Shown here: positions 62,009-64,000 of the stretch, piece after piece
How the letters are laid out: each line of letters begins with the position of its first letter
Numbering within the stretch: position 1 is the first letter of the stretch
NCBI GenBank assembly: GCA_025093985.1
Contig: JACAAK010000003.1
Location: forward strand, 1-64,000
Reading direction: 5' to 3'
DNA: 64,000 nucleotides
Source of the DNA: Calvatia gigantea
Taxonomy: Eukaryota; Basidiomycota; Agaricomycetes; Agaricales; Lycoperdaceae
Position numbers and translations under genes: made by a program
The notes under the pieces: model-generated
The model's database searches: none
What the model was told of the DNA's origin: nothing
Seen by the model: only the letters and a program-made list of their open reading frames with translations

Positions 62009-63999
62009 CTAGTATCTTTGTCTGGGGTTTGACTTGACTGATGTTTTTCTGGATTTCTTGCCCTCCTTTTTATAGGTATTCTCCGGATGCCTTTTGTGGT
62101 ACTCTGCTATCGCGTCTTGGGCGTTTTGTAAGTTTGACTCCACTATCCACGTATCTTCTTCGTTGCTATATCCTTTCCAGTGTATGAGGAATTGATATCC
62201 CCTTCCTTTTTGTCGTTTCCCTCGGACTTCTTCTACTTCGTATTCTTCCTCGTTGTTGATGATCATTGGTTCGGGCGCTGGTGCTTCTTTCTGGATGTGG
62301 AATGATGTCTTTTGTGCCGGCGTTAGCAGCTGTTCGTTAAACACATCATGGATGGCCCATCCTTCTGGTATCGCCAGCCGATACGCCGCTTCCCCTATTT
62401 TTTCCTTAATTCGGAAAGGCCCATACCTTTTTTGGCCTAGTTTCTTTGATGACTGATTGGTATGGATGTTGGTGTTTTCTAGCCATACTTCATCGTTGAC
62501 CTGATATGTCCTTGTGTTCATCTTGCTGTTATCATGTGTCCGTTTCATCTTTTCTTGGTATGATCGTAGTGCGGAAGTGGCGTTGTCTCTTGCATTCTGG
62601 AGTTGTTTTAGGAACTCCATGCTGCTAGGGTTGTTCGTCGTTCCGCTTTCCTTTCCTTTCCAGGGGTGTCTTCTGTAGTTCAGGTAGAACGGTGTCATCT
62701 GAGTGCCGGTGTGCTTCTTGTTGTTGTATTGGAATTCGGCCATGGGCAGCCATTTCGCCCAGTCGTTTTGGTCGTAGTTACAGTATATCCTCAGGTATGT
62801 TTCGACTTCTCTGTTAATCCTTTCTGTCTGTCCGTCGGTCTGTGGGTGATAGGCCGTTGATAGGTTTCGTTCTATCCCTAGTCCTTTGAATAGTTCGCCG
62901 GTGAATTCGGACGCGAACTGTGATCCTCGGTCACTGAGGACTTTCCTCGGTATTCCGTGTAGCTTCCATATTTCATCTCAGTAGTGCTGTGCTAGTTCTT
63001 TTGAGGAAACATCCGTCCTTGTCACTATGAGTCGTATCATTTTTGAGAATCGGTCGACAATGACTAGGATAGCGTCCTTTCCTTCTGATTCGGGTAGTGG
63101 CCCAATGAGGTCGATGCTCACTTCTTCCCATGGACCGTCGGGGATGGGAAGCGGGTGTAGAGGTGTCTTTAGAGGTGCCTTGCGTGGCTTATTTCATTGA
63201 CAATTTTGGCATCCTCTGATGTACTTTTGAACGTCTGTTCGGATTGCCGGCCACCAGTAATCTCTGGTCACCAACTCGGTCATTCGGTGTTGTCCCGGGT
63301 GTCCTGCGTCAGGGGCGTCGTGGTACTGGTGTAGTATTTCTTCTCTGAGTGTCGGTTCGGGTGGTACGTATATGCTGGCATTTTTGTAGATTATCCCGTC
63401 GTGTTCGGTGATGTCAGGGTCTTGGTCGCGTATTTTTTGGATGATGGCCATTTCTCGTCCTTTGTTCGCCTTGATTCGTTCCTTGAGGGTGGGTTCCATG
63501 AACAGTTCGGCGCGGAGTAAGATGGTCCCTTCTAATGGTTCGTTGTCTTTTTCGTTTGTTAGCCAAGTGTTTCGGATCATGGTAACTAGTTTTTCTTCTT
63601 CCTGTTCTGGCTCTTGGTAGATTCGGGAGAGGAGGTCCGCTTTCGTGTTTGTTTTTCCCGGTACGTGGCGCAGTGTAAAGTCATAGTCTTGTAACCATAG
63701 GTACCATCTCGCTTGTCGGCCGTTTAGTTTTTGGGGTTCTCTGTAGTATTTCAGGTTTTCATGGTCGGTCCAGATTTCGAATTTTTCTTCTGTGTCTAGT
63801 AGGTAGTGCCGCCATTCTTTTAGTGCATGCATGATGGCCAACAGTTCTTTGTCGTAGATTTCATAATTTCGTTCTGCTGGTGATAGTGTGCCCTGGTGAT
63901 ATGTGTGCAGGACGTGAATGCGATTGGTGCCATTTCGAATTTTGTTCTTGTGAGAGTACTCCCCCTAGTGCGTAGTTTTGATGCGTCGACTTCTACTCG
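62009..63999 (-). pseudogene. pol: Pol of element B: RNase H, integrase and chromodomain (3' part)
   Basis: From the right edge: RNase H (SPAERNYEIYDKELLAIMHA, WTDHENLKYYREPQKLNGRQ), with frame slips around 63900-63960. The HHCC finger follows (HDAPDAGHPGQHRM, YIRGCQNCQ), then the integrase core with D (EVSIDLIGPLP), D (KVLSDRGSQFASEF) and E (HPQTDGQTERINREVE), then a C-terminal GPFRIKEKIGEAAYRLAIPE. The chromodomain is YQFLIHWKGYSNEEDTWIVE. The stop is TAG 62011-62009. Two in-frame TGA codons break it, just after CQNCQ (about 63197) and after LAQHY (about 62977); related integrases have Arg at CQRxK. The chromodomain usually directs insertion to heterochromatin. Confidence 0.85.
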
Positions 64000-64000
64000 G

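Larger units (their letters stand above)
60690..64000 (-). mobile_element. Ty3/Gypsy chromovirus B, minus strand, inserted in element A
   Basis: Reading the minus strand from the window edge: end of RNase H, integrase zinc finger, integrase core, chromodomain, an extra ORF, polypurine tract and 3' LTR (60997-60690). The LTR abuts element A's RT without a gap, so B inserted into A in the opposite orientation. The target duplication would involve the few bases before 60690 (cattag); the other side is outside the window. Confidence 0.85.

Noticed and set aside
58947..63199. TGA read as tryptophan (alternative code)
   Set aside because: Nuclear genes in the same window use TGA as a normal stop (for example the HAM1-like gene at 40030), and the conserved integrase position affected is usually Arg, not Trp.

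Overview
The window looks like a nuclear contig of a basidiomycete (Agaricomycetes) fungus. Genes are split by many 45-65 bp introns with GTNNGT donors and YAG acceptors. The families fit: GOLPH3/Vps74, a mitochondrial-type acetyl-CoA hydrolase, an F-box-like protein, a BTB/POZ protein, a HAM1-like protein, a GDSL (CE16-type) esterase, a tiny 7-Cys metallothionein, and two Ty3/Gypsy LTR retrotransposons, one with a chromodomain integrase. Genus cannot be fixed from this window alone.

Layout. 1-2704 holds nothing I recognise. GOLPH3 (2705-3987) is followed by ACH1 (4112-6382). From inside GOLPH3 (3171) onward the sequence is a mosaic tandem array: unit 1 (3171-17365), unit 2 (17366-24366, left half only), unit 3 (24367-35565, lacking the first 3 kb) and a detached, more damaged unit 4 (about 49600-56984). 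Each unit carries some of: ACH1, a small secreted Cys-rich protein with its own TATA box, an F-box-like gene on the minus strand, and a degenerate ~48-bp minisatellite upstream of that F-box gene. Only the left GOLPH3 is complete; only the second ACH1 is open throughout.

35566-49600 is mostly single copy: a HAM1-like gene (36943-40032), a 26-residue metallothionein gene on the minus strand (41273-41127), a BTB/POZ gene with frame breaks (42330-43381), a single-pass membrane protein gene (to 44782) and a convergent GDSL esterase gene (48193-46908, minus). A 1.67-kb tandem duplication copied the membrane gene plus the 3' exons of the esterase; in the second copy the membrane domain was replaced by a 0.5-kb piece of ACH1.

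56988-64000 is retroelement sequence: a plus-strand Gypsy element (LTR, Gag, protease, RT) cut inside RT by a minus-strand Gypsy chromovirus (LTR, an extra 3' ORF, integrase with chromodomain, RNase H) that runs off the window.

The observation that matters most for reading the rest: at sites where the repeat units differ, they show allele X, allele Y, both bases in a row (XY), or neither. Several apparent frameshifts, including both in the unit-3 F-box gene, are exactly such XY insertions. This looks like two haplotypes of a dikaryon merged during assembly, so both the frameshifts and possibly the tandem array itself need testing before being treated as biology.
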